Source: Clostridium sp. AM30-24
Lineage (GTDB): Bacteria; Bacillota; Clostridia; Lachnospirales; Lachnospiraceae
Assembly (NCBI RefSeq): GCF_003480435.1
Contig: NZ_QUJB01000007.1
Coordinates: 1 to 64,000 of the forward strand
Reading direction: 5' to 3'
DNA: 64,000 bases
Shown here: positions 15,386-24,764 of the stretch, piece after piece
Layout of the letters: each line of letters begins with the position of its first letter
Position numbering within the stretch: position 1 is the stretch's first letter
Notes under the pieces: generated by a model
Seen by the model: only the letters and a program-made list of their open reading frames with translations
Told to the model about the DNA's origin: nothing
The model's database searches: none
Program-made: the position numbers and the translations under genes

Positions 15386-16831
15386 TTAATATGTATCTAA
15401 CGGCGGCTGTACGGAATCCGGCAGCGGGCAGGTGTAATGTCCGCCGTTTCTCTTCTTCAGCTCTTTTTTTGCGGCCTCGATCACGTCCGGACGGTCCATG
15501 GTACGGACACAGGAGAGAGCCATAACCTTCGCTGCGGTCAGGAGGCCCTTGTGGGCTAACGGGCTGCAGGACTGGGCAACCATCTGCCAGGAGTGTCCTA
15601 CATTTCCGACACATGCGGTGGCGATGTTGATGTTTAAGGTCGGTGCTGCGTATCCGACGTCACCCACGTCCGTGGATCCGGCGGTCAGCTTGATCTTATC
15701 CGGGTTGAACGGGTGGATCTCGGAATCCAGCGGTTTTTCAAGGATCTCATCCAGACGGTCTTCACCGTAAGTCTCAATGATCTGAGCCTTGATGTTTTCA
15801 AGCGTGGTCTCCGGATAGGTGTTTAAAAATTCCTTTGCCATCGCATAGTCAGCTTCCGTCCATTCCGGAGCACCGACCTCCTGCAGACACTCATCGGCAA
15901 CGGCTGCCAGAGCATTGTTCGGAAGATACTCGGTGAATGCCATGGAAAGCTCACACTCGACGGAGGTGTCAGTCATGATGGACGCGCCGCGTGCAACATT
16001 CTTCACGCGTTCGAAGAGCTCTTTCACCTGATGTACCCACGGGGAACGGACCTCATAGCGGATCGTCGCGTGATCCTGAACAACATTCGGGGCGGTTCCG
16101 CCGGCATCAATATAAGCATAGTGGATCCTTGCCTCCGGGATCATGTGCTCTCTTAAATAGTTGCAGCCCACATTCATGAGTTCGACGGCATCCAGAGCAC
16201 TTCTTCCCAGGTAAGGAGTCGCGCCTGCGTGGGAGGCAACGCCTTTGAAATAGAAGTTTGCGCCCATGATGGCGTTGCTGTGGTTGCACTCAACTGCATT
16301 TTTTGTAGCCGGGTGCCAGGAGTACACGAAATCAACGTCATCGAACATGCCTGCGCGGGCCATAAACTGCTTGGAGCCTGCGCCTTCCTCGGCCGGGCAG
16401 CCAAAGTAGATGATCGTACCGTCTTTTTTATTGGCAATCAGGTATTCTTTGACAGCGAGGGCAGCGGCAAGTGCGCCGGTACCCAGTGCGCAGTGGCCGC
16501 AGCCATGTCCGGGAGCGCCTTCCGTTAACGGTTCCTTGTGGGGATCGGCAGCTTTCTGGCTTAAGGATGATAAGGCATCATATTCGCCGAGGATTCCCAT
16601 CACAGGTTTTCCGGTTCCGTAGGAGAAGGTTCCGGTAAAGCAGGTCGGGATACCGGCATCGCCTTCTGTCAGGGCAAATCCCTCTTCTTTTAAAATGGAT
16701 TTTAACAGGGCAGCCGATTTCGTCTCGTGGAACGCTAACTCGGCGTATTCCCAGATCTTATCGTTTGCATCAAGGATTTTCGCGGATTTTTCATCGATCA
16801 CGCGGGTTAGAAATTCAAGGTCTTTATTCAT
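15386..16831 (-). CDS. M20D amidohydrolase, AbgB-like (p-aminobenzoyl-glutamate hydrolase type)
   Basis: A 481-residue metallohydrolase. The start at 16831 is chosen for AAGGACGGAAG upstream (the frame is open further). Family features: IWEYAELAFHE near 24, ILGEYDALSSLSQ near 82, HGCGHCALG near 110, CPAEEGAGSK near 144, SWHPATKN near 167, GVASHAGATP near 189 and STDVGDVGY near 395, the motif set of AbgB-like aminobenzoyl-glutamate or amidated peptide hydrolases. The GHGCGHCALG metal motif carries Cys where M20D relatives often have Asp (HACGHD), as is usual in this subgroup. Monocistronic, divergent from the two-component system. Confidence 0.85.
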   Translation of the reverse strand: MNKDLEFLTRVIDEKSAKILDANDKIWEYAELAFHETKSAALLKSILKEEGFALTEGDAGIPTCFTGTFSYGTGKPVMGILGEYDALSSLSQKAADPHKEPLTEGAPGHGCGHCALGTGALAAALAVKEYLIANKKDGTIIYFGCPAEEGAGSKQFMARAGMFDDVDFVYSWHPATKNAVECNHSNAIMGANFYFKGVASHAGATPYLGRSALDAVELMNVGCNYLREHMIPEARIHYAYIDAGGTAPNVVQDHATIRYEVRSPWVHQVKELFERVKNVARGASIMTDTSVECELSMAFTEYLPNNALAAVADECLQEVGAPEWTEADYAMAKEFLNTYPETTLENIKAQIIETYGEDRLDEILEKPLDSEIHPFNPDKIKLTAGSTDVGDVGYAAPTLNINIATACVGNVGHSWQMVAQSCSPLAHKGLLTAAKVMALSCVRTMDRPDVIEAAKKELKKRNGGHYTCPLPDSVQPPLDTY

Positions 16832-17090
16832 GCAAGCTTCCGTCCTTTCTGAAAATATCATATTTCTTTTACACTGCACCGTGGTATAGAGCCAGTTTAC
16901 AACAGTTTGGCGGAAAATACAATGGGAAAATGGGTCATGCGGCAATTCTGCGGCAAGTATTTACCGTAAAAGGAAAGACATGGTATAATAAAAGTTAACA
17001 AAGAAGGAAAAGTCCGGAATCATGCATGCCGGAATGTACCGGCATGTACGGTGGGCTTAAGCATACAATAAAAATACAGGAGGAACAGGA

Positions 17091-17795
17091 ATGTCAAAGC
17101 TGATCTATGTGGCGGATGATGAAAAAAACATCTGTTTTCTAATAGAAAATTTTCTGGAAAAAGAAGGATATGAGGTGGAGTGCTTCGGGGACGGAGAGTC
17201 TCTGCTTGAGGCGTTTGGGAAGAAAGCGCCGGATCTCTGCATCCTCGATATTATGATGCCGGGAATGGACGGGCTGACGGTCTGCACCCAGATCCGGAAG
17301 ACGAGCCATGTACCGATCATCATCGTCTCCGCGAAGGATTCCCCACTGGACCGCATTACGGGAATTACCCTCGGAAGCGACGATTATATGGTAAAACCGT
17401 TTCTGCCGTTGGAGCTGGTGACAAGAGTCAAGGCGTTATTCCGCCGTGTAGATGCCTTCTCTGCTCAGGAGGAAGAGGCGAAGGACTCCTATGAGATCGG
17501 TGATATCAAGCTCTACCCGAAGCGCCGTGCCGCGAAGTTAAAGGAGGAAGATTTTGCCCTGACACCGCTGGAATTCGATTTCCTGTGCCACATGTTAGAA
17601 CGTCAGGAACATGCGGCGAGCCGTGATGACCTCTTAAAATCCCTCTGGAAGGTGGACAGCAAGGAAGTTGACACCCGGGCCGTTGATGATATGGTGAAGC
17701 GCCTTAGGAAGAAGCTGAAGGATCAGAAGAGTACTGTGAAGATCGAGACGGTATGGGGCTATGGATTCCGCCTGACGAGTGGAGGAGAGGCATGA
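17091..17795 (+). CDS. OmpR-family response regulator
   Basis: A 234-residue two-component response regulator. The receiver domain (1-118) has the acidic pair D9-D10, the phospho-acceptor Asp53 in ILDIMMPGMDG, a conserved Ser/Thr near 80 (IIVSAKD) and Lys102 (YMVKPF). The C-terminal winged helix (about 135-232) ends in KIETVWGYGFRL. GGAGGAACAGGA precedes the ATG and a TATAAT box lies at 16984-16989. It overlaps the histidine kinase gene by four bases. The regulon is not visible, although the downstream secreted protein is a candidate. Confidence 0.93.
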   Translation: MSKLIYVADDEKNICFLIENFLEKEGYEVECFGDGESLLEAFGKKAPDLCILDIMMPGMDGLTVCTQIRKTSHVPIIIVSAKDSPLDRITGITLGSDDYMVKPFLPLELVTRVKALFRRVDAFSAQEEEAKDSYEIGDIKLYPKRRAAKLKEEDFALTPLEFDFLCHMLERQEHAASRDDLLKSLWKVDSKEVDTRAVDDMVKRLRKKLKDQKSTVKIETVWGYGFRLTSGGEA

Positions 17796-19237
17796 AATTA
17801 AGTATCCGGATGAAAATATTCCTTCCGGTGATGTTTCTTCTGATTGCGTTTCCGCTGGCAGCCTGGTTCGTATTCAGCTATGCGCTGGACGGGCATATGA
17901 ACTACAACGCGAAGAGGGATCTTGGACAGATGGTGAAGACCGTGGAGGAGCTGTCGGGTGAGTACAGCAATCTGGACGTGCCGGACGAGAGTGATGCCAA
18001 GGATGACAGGGAAAGTCTCCTGAATGCCCTGAAAAATGCAGCACAGACGGAGTCCGGGGAGTCAAAGATGCTGGTGATCGGAAAGAATTACCGGGTGCTG
18101 TATCCGAAAAACTACGATGACCAGCCGGAGATGACCCAGATGTATTCGGAGTTTCTGACGAGAATGACCGGAAATGATCCGGCTTTTGAGAGCGGAGAGA
18201 TCACGGAGGAGACCATCGGTGAAACAAAATATATGCTCTATTTCCTTGATGTAGGTCAGAACCGGTCCGGCCGTGTCCAGAATGTCCTTCTGTACTGTCC
18301 GATCCATGACACCAGTGTGATCTTAAAAGAGGTGTCACGACTGGTACTCATGATCATGGGAGCTATGGCAGGTGTCTCCATCGTACTGTTCTGGTTCGTA
18401 GCCGGAAGTATCTCGGACCCGGTGAGCCGTCTCTGTGAGGCAGCCCGCGGGATCGGTGAGAAGAAATTTAAGAGAGTGGAGACTGGGACCAACGTAAAAG
18501 AGCTCTACGAGCTGGAGAATGAGATCAACCAGATGCAGGATAATCTTTTAAAGGCGGATGAGGCGGAGCGCGTATTTTTCCAGAACGCCTCACATGAGCT
18601 CAGGACACCGCTCATGTCCATCAGCGGCTATGCCCAGGGTATCCAGAGAGGTGTCTTTGAGGATGCCTTTCAGGCGGCCGGTGTGATCTTAGATGAGAGC
18701 AGCCGCCTGACGGAGGTAGTTGACGGGATCCTGACGCTCACGAGAATGGATCAGATGCGGTATCAGGTGGTACCGGTAGAGCTTGGGATCCGGGAATATA
18801 TTGAAGACCAGATCGAGCGCCTCGAGGGACTTGCGTATCAGAAAAAAATAAAACTGGAATTTCTGTCGGGGGATGAGCATAAGATTATTTCGGATGTGAT
18901 GCTGCTTGGCCGGGCATTCTCGAATGTGACATCAAACTGTATCCGGTACGCGAAGGAGACTGTTCAGATCTCCGTGGAAGCGGCCGGAGACCGGTTAAAG
19001 ATCACGATACGGGACGATGGACCTGGAATTTCAGAAGCCGATCTTCCTCATCTGTTTGACCGCTTTTATAAAGGTAAAAATGGAAACCACGGACTGGGGC
19101 TTTCGATCGCGAAGCGCTCCATGGAGTACATGGGCGGCAATATTGAGGCAGAAAGTTCGCCGGAAGGTGCCATATTTATGATCACACTGCCGCAGGATTG
19201 CCGCAGCTTTGCCGTAGAAGAATGGACAGAAGTGTGA
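17792..19237 (+). CDS. Membrane sensor histidine kinase
   Basis: A 481-residue HAMP-type sensor kinase paired with the upstream regulator (ATGA overlap). Domains in order: transmembrane span 1 (about 9-30), an extracytoplasmic sensing region (31-183) of unknown ligand, transmembrane span 2 (184-206), HAMP (207-258), HisKA with the autophosphorylated His268 in FFQNASHELRTPL, and a HATPase domain with NCIRYAKETV (N box), DDGPGI (G1) and GNHGLGLSIAKR (G2). Complete and apparently functional. Confidence 0.93.
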   Translation: MKLSIRMKIFLPVMFLLIAFPLAAWFVFSYALDGHMNYNAKRDLGQMVKTVEELSGEYSNLDVPDESDAKDDRESLLNALKNAAQTESGESKMLVIGKNYRVLYPKNYDDQPEMTQMYSEFLTRMTGNDPAFESGEITEETIGETKYMLYFLDVGQNRSGRVQNVLLYCPIHDTSVILKEVSRLVLMIMGAMAGVSIVLFWFVAGSISDPVSRLCEAARGIGEKKFKRVETGTNVKELYELENEINQMQDNLLKADEAERVFFQNASHELRTPLMSISGYAQGIQRGVFEDAFQAAGVILDESSRLTEVVDGILTLTRMDQMRYQVVPVELGIREYIEDQIERLEGLAYQKKIKLEFLSGDEHKIISDVMLLGRAFSNVTSNCIRYAKETVQISVEAAGDRLKITIRDDGPGISEADLPHLFDRFYKGKNGNHGLGLSIAKRSMEYMGGNIEAESSPEGAIFMITLPQDCRSFAVEEWTEV

Positions 19238-19291
19238 TAAGATGGTAACAGCTCAAAGATCTGTTATCAGTTTGCAGCAGAGGAGGACACG

Positions 19292-19738
19292 ATGATGAAA
19301 CGGCTTTTATTTTTGTTCAGTCTTCTGGTATGTCTTGCGGGAATGCCGGTAACTGCTTTTGCGGATAATAAGACCGCAAAGCAGACGTATGAGACAGCAA
19401 TCTCGGACAACTGGAAAACGATGTTAAAGAATAGTATCGCACTGGATACGATCAATGCGGAGAATAACACCCATCTTTTAAACTGGCAGGATGTAAAGAA
19501 TCCATCCGACGAGGCGGTAAAGCTTGTGGAAAAGATTCAGAAGCTTCAGACGGAGCAGGAAGAGGATCAGGAGAGTATGGATCCGTATACAAAGGCGAAA
19601 AAGACCTGTGACGCAAAGTTAAATGCGGATGGTGCGAATGCGGCGCTGGAGAATATTATCCGGATCCAGAAGGACCGCCTTAGCGATCAGAAGGAATTGC
19701 AGGCGCTGTGGGAAAAGGTCGATAAGTTATTAAAATAG
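19292..19738 (+). CDS. Secreted helical protein of unknown function
   Basis: A 148-residue exported protein. The signal peptide (about 1-25) is MMKRLLFLFSLLVCLAGMPV then TAFA, with likely cleavage after AFA. The mature part is rich in Lys, Glu, Gln and Asp and largely helical, with likely coiled-coil stretches at 80-105 and 125-145. AGAGGAGG precedes tandem ATGs. It follows the kinase gene by 54 bases and ends in a terminator, so it may belong to the two-component operon and be part of its sensing or output. No family is recognised. Confidence 0.7.
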   Translation: MMKRLLFLFSLLVCLAGMPVTAFADNKTAKQTYETAISDNWKTMLKNSIALDTINAENNTHLLNWQDVKNPSDEAVKLVEKIQKLQTEQEEDQESMDPYTKAKKTCDAKLNADGANAALENIIRIQKDRLSDQKELQALWEKVDKLLK

Positions 19739-19762
19739 TTCTGAAAAGATTTTTACGAATGA

Positions 19763-19805
19763 GAAAACGGCTGTGAAGTGAAAGGATACTTCGCAGCCGT
19801 TTTTG
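19763..19805 (+). terminator. Terminator of the two-component operon
   Basis: AAAACGGCTG (19764-19773) pairs with CAGCCGTTTT (19794-19803), with an inner GAAGT/ACTTC stem, ending in five T. Confidence 0.85.
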
Positions 19806-19844
19806 TGTAACAGGAAATTCCGGGGTATTTCCTGTTACACAAAA
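19801..19844. repeat. Perfect 18-bp inverted repeat overlapping the terminator
   Basis: Bases 19801-19818 are an exact inverted copy of 19827-19844 around the 8-base centre TCCGGGGT. Its left arm uses the T run of the terminator at 19763-19805, so the two hairpins cannot form together. Neither side has a T run after the stem. Confidence 0.8.
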
Positions 19845-19929
19845 GGCACTGACGTGCCGATGATGTGCATTTGCGAGAAGATGCAGATTGTCGCAGATGA
19901 CCGGGCGGGATCCAGGTCCAACAGATATA

Positions 19930-20658
19930 TCAGCCCTGAAAGTCCGCCAGATCCGGGATATATTCCTTCAGAAGCTCCGGATGATAATTTGCGATCAGTT
20001 CCTCCGGGAAATGCAGCTCCTTTAAGAGGGCCTCTGCCCGTGCGTGGTCACCGACAGCGGTCGTAAAGTGGGCATCGCTGTTCATGATCACCGGAACCTG
20101 ATACTCTGCGCAGAGCGGAAGAAGGATCCGGTCGTTTTCATATGCGTGGATGCGGGAGCTGCCCGGGGTCAGGGAGGTGTTATTGAGTTCGATCAGACGG
20201 TGATTTTCCTTTGCCGCCTGAACGACTGTCTCGTAATCCAACGGAAATTTTCCGTCATCCGGATGTCCGAGGATCGTTACATGGGGATTTTTTAACGCCG
20301 TGACGACCGCAAAGGTATTTTCTTCTTTTGTTCCGGGTTTCAGGCAGAGATCGTGAAGACTGGCGATTGTGTAGGATAACCGTTTTAACATTCGCTCAGA
20401 AAGGTCAATGGTTCCTTTGTAATCCACGATATTGAGCTCGCAGCCGAATAAAAGACGGACGCCCTCAAGGACCGGTGGGATCACCCTGAAGTTACAAAAT
20501 TGCATCTCTCCGCAGCTCCCCGGCATAGACGGGGCATGTTCCGTGATGCCGAGAATCGGCAGTTTTTTTAAAGCAGCGGCATGAACCATCTCTGTGATGG
20601 TTCCATAGGCATGTCCGCTGGCGATGGTATGGGTATGCAGGTCTGCATAATCTTTCAT
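19930..20658 (-). CDS. PHP-domain phosphatase, YcdX-like
   Basis: A 242-residue PHP-fold metallo-phosphatase. The first motif DLHTHTIASGHAYGTI (residues 5-20) with two His and Asp, GITEHAPSMPG near 38, a conserved GHPDDG near 130, and MNSDAHF near 187 supply the tri-metal site of the YcdX / histidinol phosphatase-like group. GGAGG lies eight bases before ATG 20658; the open frame upstream begins with TTG inside that ribosome site and is rejected. It is monocistronic. The substrate of YcdX-type enzymes is not settled. Confidence 0.88.
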   Translation of the reverse strand: MKDYADLHTHTIASGHAYGTITEMVHAAALKKLPILGITEHAPSMPGSCGEMQFCNFRVIPPVLEGVRLLFGCELNIVDYKGTIDLSERMLKRLSYTIASLHDLCLKPGTKEENTFAVVTALKNPHVTILGHPDDGKFPLDYETVVQAAKENHRLIELNNTSLTPGSSRIHAYENDRILLPLCAEYQVPVIMNSDAHFTTAVGDHARAEALLKELHFPEELIANYHPELLKEYIPDLADFQG

Positions 20659-20866
20659 GGTAAATGCCTCCAAAATCTGATTCTATGTTTCTGTGACATG
20701 CGTCATAAGGATCTATGATAGCAAACAATATTGATTTCATAATCACTATGCACATTTTATCATAAAATTTTTGTGAAAACTATGGCAAATATTCACAGAA
20801 TATGGTTAAATAGAGAAAGAAATGAAACGAAATATGATCAGATAATGAGAAAAGGAGAGATGACAT

Positions 20867-21763
20867 ATGGAATCCATGGACGATTACAAAGAGGAGTTAG
20901 AAGCGTCCCTTAAAAAAATAAGAGTTGGAGATGTTGTGACAGGTACCGTGATCGATGTGACAGATGATGCGGTGATCGTGGATTTAAAGACCTATGCGGA
21001 CGGCGTGATCCGCAGGGAAGATTTAAGTGAGGATCCTGATTTCAATATGGCGGAAATGATCCACCCGGGTGATGAGATCACAGCGACTGTGATGGCTACA
21101 AACGACGGTGAGGGAAATATGGTTCTCTCAAAGAAGGAAGCAAATCAGGTCCTTGCATGGGATAAACTGAAAGCGATGATGGAAGAACGCACGGTTGTTC
21201 CGGTAAAGATCGCTGAGATCGTAAACGCAGGTGCCGTTGCGTATCTGGAAGGAATCCGCGGATTTATCCCGGCCTCCCGTCTGAGCTCTGAGTATGTGGA
21301 AGATCTGAAGGAATTCGACGGAAAGACCATTGATGTAACCGTTATCACCGCTGACGAGGAGACACACCGTCTCGTATTATCCGGCCGCGAGGCAGCGAGG
21401 GAGAAGAGACAGGAAGAGACAAATAAAAAGATCGCGAAATGTGAAGTCGGCGCAATTATGAATGGTACGGTTGAGACCTTAAAGGATTACGGCGCATTCG
21501 TTGAGTTGGAGAACGGACTCACCGGTCTCCTTCATATTTCCCAGATCAGCACAAAGAGGATCAAACATCCGGGCACTGTTCTGAAAGAGGGACAGGAAGT
21601 ACGGGTGAAGATCATCTCTGTCGCAGATAACAGGATCAGCCTGTCCATGAAGGAGCTGATAGAGGAGGAAGCGGAGAGAGAAGCTGAGGACACTTATGGA
21701 TATAAGGAAGACGGTCAGGCAAGCACAGGTCTTGCGGATCTCTTAAAGGGTCTGAAGCTGTAG
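20867..21763 (+). CDS. Ribosomal protein S1-like, three S1 domains
   Basis: A 298-residue RNA-binding protein with three S1 OB-fold repeats at about 19-92 (GDVVTGTVIDVTDDAVIVDL), 107-177 and 194-263 (GAIMNGTVETLKDYGAFVEL...GLLHISQIS). E. coli S1 has six such domains; Firmicutes commonly carry three- or four-domain forms. The final 35 residues are acidic with a GLADLLKGL end. AAAGGAGAGATG precedes ATG 20867. It probably assists translation initiation or mRNA handling and begins a plus-strand set of translation- and stress-related genes. Confidence 0.85.
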   Translation: MESMDDYKEELEASLKKIRVGDVVTGTVIDVTDDAVIVDLKTYADGVIRREDLSEDPDFNMAEMIHPGDEITATVMATNDGEGNMVLSKKEANQVLAWDKLKAMMEERTVVPVKIAEIVNAGAVAYLEGIRGFIPASRLSSEYVEDLKEFDGKTIDVTVITADEETHRLVLSGREAAREKRQEETNKKIAKCEVGAIMNGTVETLKDYGAFVELENGLTGLLHISQISTKRIKHPGTVLKEGQEVRVKIISVADNRISLSMKELIEEEAEREAEDTYGYKEDGQASTGLADLLKGLKL

Positions 21764-21831
21764 TCAGGAACGTGTGAAGGAATGGTCGCATGGACGGAAC
21801 GTTCCCGACTGCAAAGAAAGGGGGCGTCATC

Positions 21832-22551
21832 ATGACGAAAGAATCTGGAGGTTTTGATCAGATCGATCAGTGGAAATCAACGATGTTTTTATACAGCTCA
21901 GCGTTGAAATCCATTAACACGAAGATCGAGATCTTAAACAATGAATTTATACAGCTATACAATTACAATCCGATCGAACATATCACATCCCGGCTGAAAA
22001 CACCGGAGAGCATCGTGAAAAAGCTGAAGAACGATGGATGTGAAGTCACGATCGACAATATGGTGGAGCACTTAAATGATATCGCGGGAATCCGGATCAT
22101 CTGTTCCTTTATGTCTGATATTTATCCGATCGCGGATATGATCGCCAGACAGGCGGATATCACGGTCCTGCATGTCAAAGACTATATTAAATATCCGAAG
22201 GCGAACGGATACAAGAGCTACCACATGGTGGTGACGATCCCGGTCTATCTGTCAGAGGGAAAACGGGACACAAAGGTGGAGATCCAGATCAGAACGATCG
22301 CCATGGATTTCTGGGCTTCTCTGGAACACAAAATCGCTTACAAATTTGAGGGAAAAGCACCGGATTATCTGGAACGGGAGTTAAAGTCCTGCGCCGATAT
22401 GGTGGATATGCTGGATATGAAGATGTTCTCCTTAAATCAGGCGATACTGGCGGTCGAGGAGGAGGAATGCCGTCTCAAGGAAGAGAAGCAGCGGGAACGT
22501 GAAAAAATAGAAAGAAAACAGGAAGAACTCGCAGGAAATGGTCCAACTTAG
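21832..22551 (+). CDS. Small alarmone synthetase (RelQ/YjbM-like GTP pyrophosphokinase)
   Basis: A 239-residue protein with only the RelA/SpoT synthetase domain, so it makes (p)ppGpp without a hydrolase domain. Motifs: ITSRLKTPESIVKKLK near 47, DIAGIRIICSF near 80, KYPKANGYKSYHMVV near 120 (G-loop and substrate-binding Tyr), VEIQIRTIAMDFWASLEHKIAYK near 150. The C-terminal 40 residues form a highly charged coiled coil (EEEECRLKEEKQREREKIER). Start 21832 is set by AAGGGGG. It precedes dtd by 29 bases, linking starvation signalling and tRNA quality control. Confidence 0.9.
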   Translation: MTKESGGFDQIDQWKSTMFLYSSALKSINTKIEILNNEFIQLYNYNPIEHITSRLKTPESIVKKLKNDGCEVTIDNMVEHLNDIAGIRIICSFMSDIYPIADMIARQADITVLHVKDYIKYPKANGYKSYHMVVTIPVYLSEGKRDTKVEIQIRTIAMDFWASLEHKIAYKFEGKAPDYLERELKSCADMVDMLDMKMFSLNQAILAVEEEECRLKEEKQREREKIERKQEELAGNGPT

Positions 22552-22580
22552 GGCGTTTCCTGTGATCATGAGGAAAGTAC

Positions 22581-23036
22581 ATGAGAGTCGTATTACAGAG
22601 AGTGAAACACGCGTCAGTCCAGGTGGACGGAAAGGAGACGGGATCGATCGGACAGGGATTTCTGATTCTGCTCGGAGTTTCAGACACGGACGATGAGAGT
22701 ACAGCGGACAAGATGGCGGACAAGATCTGCAAGCTTCGCATTTTTGAGGATGAGGACGGAAAGACAAACCGGTCGCTTCAGGATGTTGGCGGTGAGATCC
22801 TTGTGGTAAGTCAGTTTACGCTGTACGCGGACTGCAGAAAGGGCAACCGCCCGAGTTTCACGGATGCCGGATCGCCGGATCACGCGAACCGTCTCTACGA
22901 ATATTTTATGGAGCGGTGCAAAATGCATGTGGAGAAGGTGGCACATGGAGAGTTTGGGGCAGATATGAAGGTGGAGCTGTTAAATGACGGACCATTTACG
23001 TTGATGCTCGACAGCAAGGATCTGTTCACAAAATAG
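22581..23036 (+). CDS. dtd: D-aminoacyl-tRNA deacylase
   Basis: Dtd removes D-amino acids mischarged on tRNA. The 151-residue protein has the full family length and the conserved motifs [30 protein letters not shown] near 78-94 (substrate-binding SQFTL) and [11 protein letters not shown] near 137 (the GP motif). AGGAAAGTAC precedes the ATG. It is the second gene of a set with the small alarmone synthetase, followed 36 bases later by the M18 aminopeptidase. Confidence 0.95.
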   Translation: MRVVLQRVKHASVQVDGKETGSIGQGFLILLGVSDTDDESTADKMADKICKLRIFEDEDGKTNRSLQDVGGEILVVSQFTLYADCRKGNRPSFTDAGSPDHANRLYEYFMERCKMHVEKVAHGEFGADMKVELLNDGPFTLMLDSKDLFTK

Positions 23037-23072
23037 GATAGTAAAAAAATACAAATACGGAGGTTTTTTGGC

Positions 23073-24464
23073 ATGAACGGCAAAGATTTAGAAAAAGCAC
23101 TTCTCTGGGAAGCTCCGCATATCGGAGAAAAAGCGCCGGAGCAGATTCCCGAGGCACAGGATTTCTGCGAGGGATATAAGGAATTCTTAAATGAGGGAAA
23201 GACCGAGAGAGAATGTGTAAAAAAGGCAGTGGCGATCCTGAAGAATGCCGGCTACAGGGAATTTGACCCGAAGGAATCCTACAGGGCGGGCGATAAGATC
23301 TACTGGGTAAACCGCAAGAAAGCGATCATCGCTTCCACGATTGGAACAAAGGATCTGAACGAGGGCCTGCGCATGAACGGCGCCCACATCGATTCCCCGC
23401 GCCTGGATCTGAAGCCGAATCCGTTATTTGAAAAGGATGAGATCGCCTACTTAAAGCCGCACTACTACGGTGGAATCCGCAAATACCAGTGGGGAACCGT
23501 GCCGTTATCCATGCACGGCGTTGTTATAAAGGCGGATGGTGAGGTCGTTGAGATCTCTATCGGCGAGAAAGAGGGTGATCCGCAGTTCTGCGTGACAGAC
23601 CTTCTCCCGCACCTTGCGGCGGAGCAGAATGGAAGAAAACTCAGTGAGGGATTAAAGGGAGAGGAACTGAACATCATCATCGGCTCCATCCCATACCATG
23701 ACGAAGAGGATGAGAAGATCAAGAACCCGGCAAAGCTTCTTGCGATGAAGCTTCTGAACGAGCGCTATGGAATCACGGAAAAGGATTTCACCCGGGCGGA
23801 GATTGAGATGGTACCGGCCTACAAGGCTGTCGATATCGGGTTGGACCGCGGTCTCATCGGTTCCTATGGACAGGATGACCGTGTGTGTGCGTACACAGCG
23901 CTGATGGCTGAGCTTTCCACAAAGAATCCGGAACACACCACATTTACGATCCTTACCGATAAGGAGGAGATCGGATCTGTCGGAAATACTGGACTTCACT
24001 CTGACTATGTCCAGCATGCGGTGGAGGATCTTGCGGAGAACCTCGGAGCAGACACGAAGACAGTTCTGCGCCATTCTATCTGCCTCTCATCAGATGTGAA
24101 CGCGGCATATGATCCGACCTTTGCGAGCGTTTATGAGAACCGGAACTGCAGTTATGTAAATAAAGGCTGTGTGCTCACAAAGTACACAGGGGCAAGAGGA
24201 AAATCCGGCAGCAGCGATGCCAGTGCGGAGACCATGGCGAAGGTCATCGGTATTATGGAAGAAAACGGTGTTTACTGGCAGACAGGTGAGCTCGGTGCCG
24301 TTGACGCAGGCGGCGGTGGAACCATCGCCCAGTATGTGGCAATGATGGATGTGGATGTCGTGGATCTGGGTGTTCCGATCCTTTCCATGCATGCGCCGTT
24401 TGAGCTGGCGTCGAAGCTTGATGTATACAATACATACAAGGCGTTCTGCGCGTTCTACAAATAA
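23073..24464 (+). CDS. M18-family aminopeptidase
   Basis: A 463-residue zinc aminopeptidase of the M18 (aspartyl aminopeptidase / ApeA-like) family, which trims N-terminal residues from cytoplasmic peptides as dodecamers. Diagnostic segments: MNGAHIDSPRLDLKP near 103 (His metal ligand), DKEEIGSVGNTGLHS near 299 (catalytic Glu pair), YVNKGCVLTKYTGARGKSG near 361, and LSMHAPFELASKLDV near 440 (final His ligand). CGGAGG precedes the ATG. Full length. Ends in a terminator. Confidence 0.93.
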   Translation: MNGKDLEKALLWEAPHIGEKAPEQIPEAQDFCEGYKEFLNEGKTERECVKKAVAILKNAGYREFDPKESYRAGDKIYWVNRKKAIIASTIGTKDLNEGLRMNGAHIDSPRLDLKPNPLFEKDEIAYLKPHYYGGIRKYQWGTVPLSMHGVVIKADGEVVEISIGEKEGDPQFCVTDLLPHLAAEQNGRKLSEGLKGEELNIIIGSIPYHDEEDEKIKNPAKLLAMKLLNERYGITEKDFTRAEIEMVPAYKAVDIGLDRGLIGSYGQDDRVCAYTALMAELSTKNPEHTTFTILTDKEEIGSVGNTGLHSDYVQHAVEDLAENLGADTKTVLRHSICLSSDVNAAYDPTFASVYENRNCSYVNKGCVLTKYTGARGKSGSSDASAETMAKVIGIMEENGVYWQTGELGAVDAGGGGTIAQYVAMMDVDVVDLGVPILSMHAPFELASKLDVYNTYKAFCAFYK

Positions 24465-24479
24465 CGGAAAAGAATGGGA

Positions 24480-24518
24480 AAGCACTCCGGGAGAATATTT
24501 CTCTGCGGAGTGTTTTTC
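24480..24518 (+). terminator. Terminator after the M18 aminopeptidase
   Basis: CACTCCG (24484-24490) pairs with CGGAGTG (24506-24512), with partial inner pairing, followed by five T. Confidence 0.75.
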
Positions 24519-24597
24519 AATCAGCAGAAGGTTACTGTTCATGCTCAATGTCAGTAACCGCAGAAGATAAAAATGTCCGTAATGGGCAAACATATAC

Positions 24598-24626
24598 TTG
24601 CATTCACCAGAAAAGTGTGTTAAGAT
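24598..24626 (+). promoter_or_regulatory. Promoter of the ACT-hom operon
   Basis: TTGCAT (24598-24603) and TAAGAT (24621-24626) are separated by 17 bases. The predicted leader is about 130 bases and holds no obvious riboswitch or peptide. Confidence 0.55.
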
Positions 24627-24764
24627 TTTTACGCACACATGTTTTCCTGGGACGTACAAATGATGACGTGTCAGAGTGCAGAAAGATAAACAGGTGTGAT
24701 GTGATCCCACGGAAATTTGGAGATCACTGTGGGGGAGATTACAGAACTTGCGAGGGATGATATT

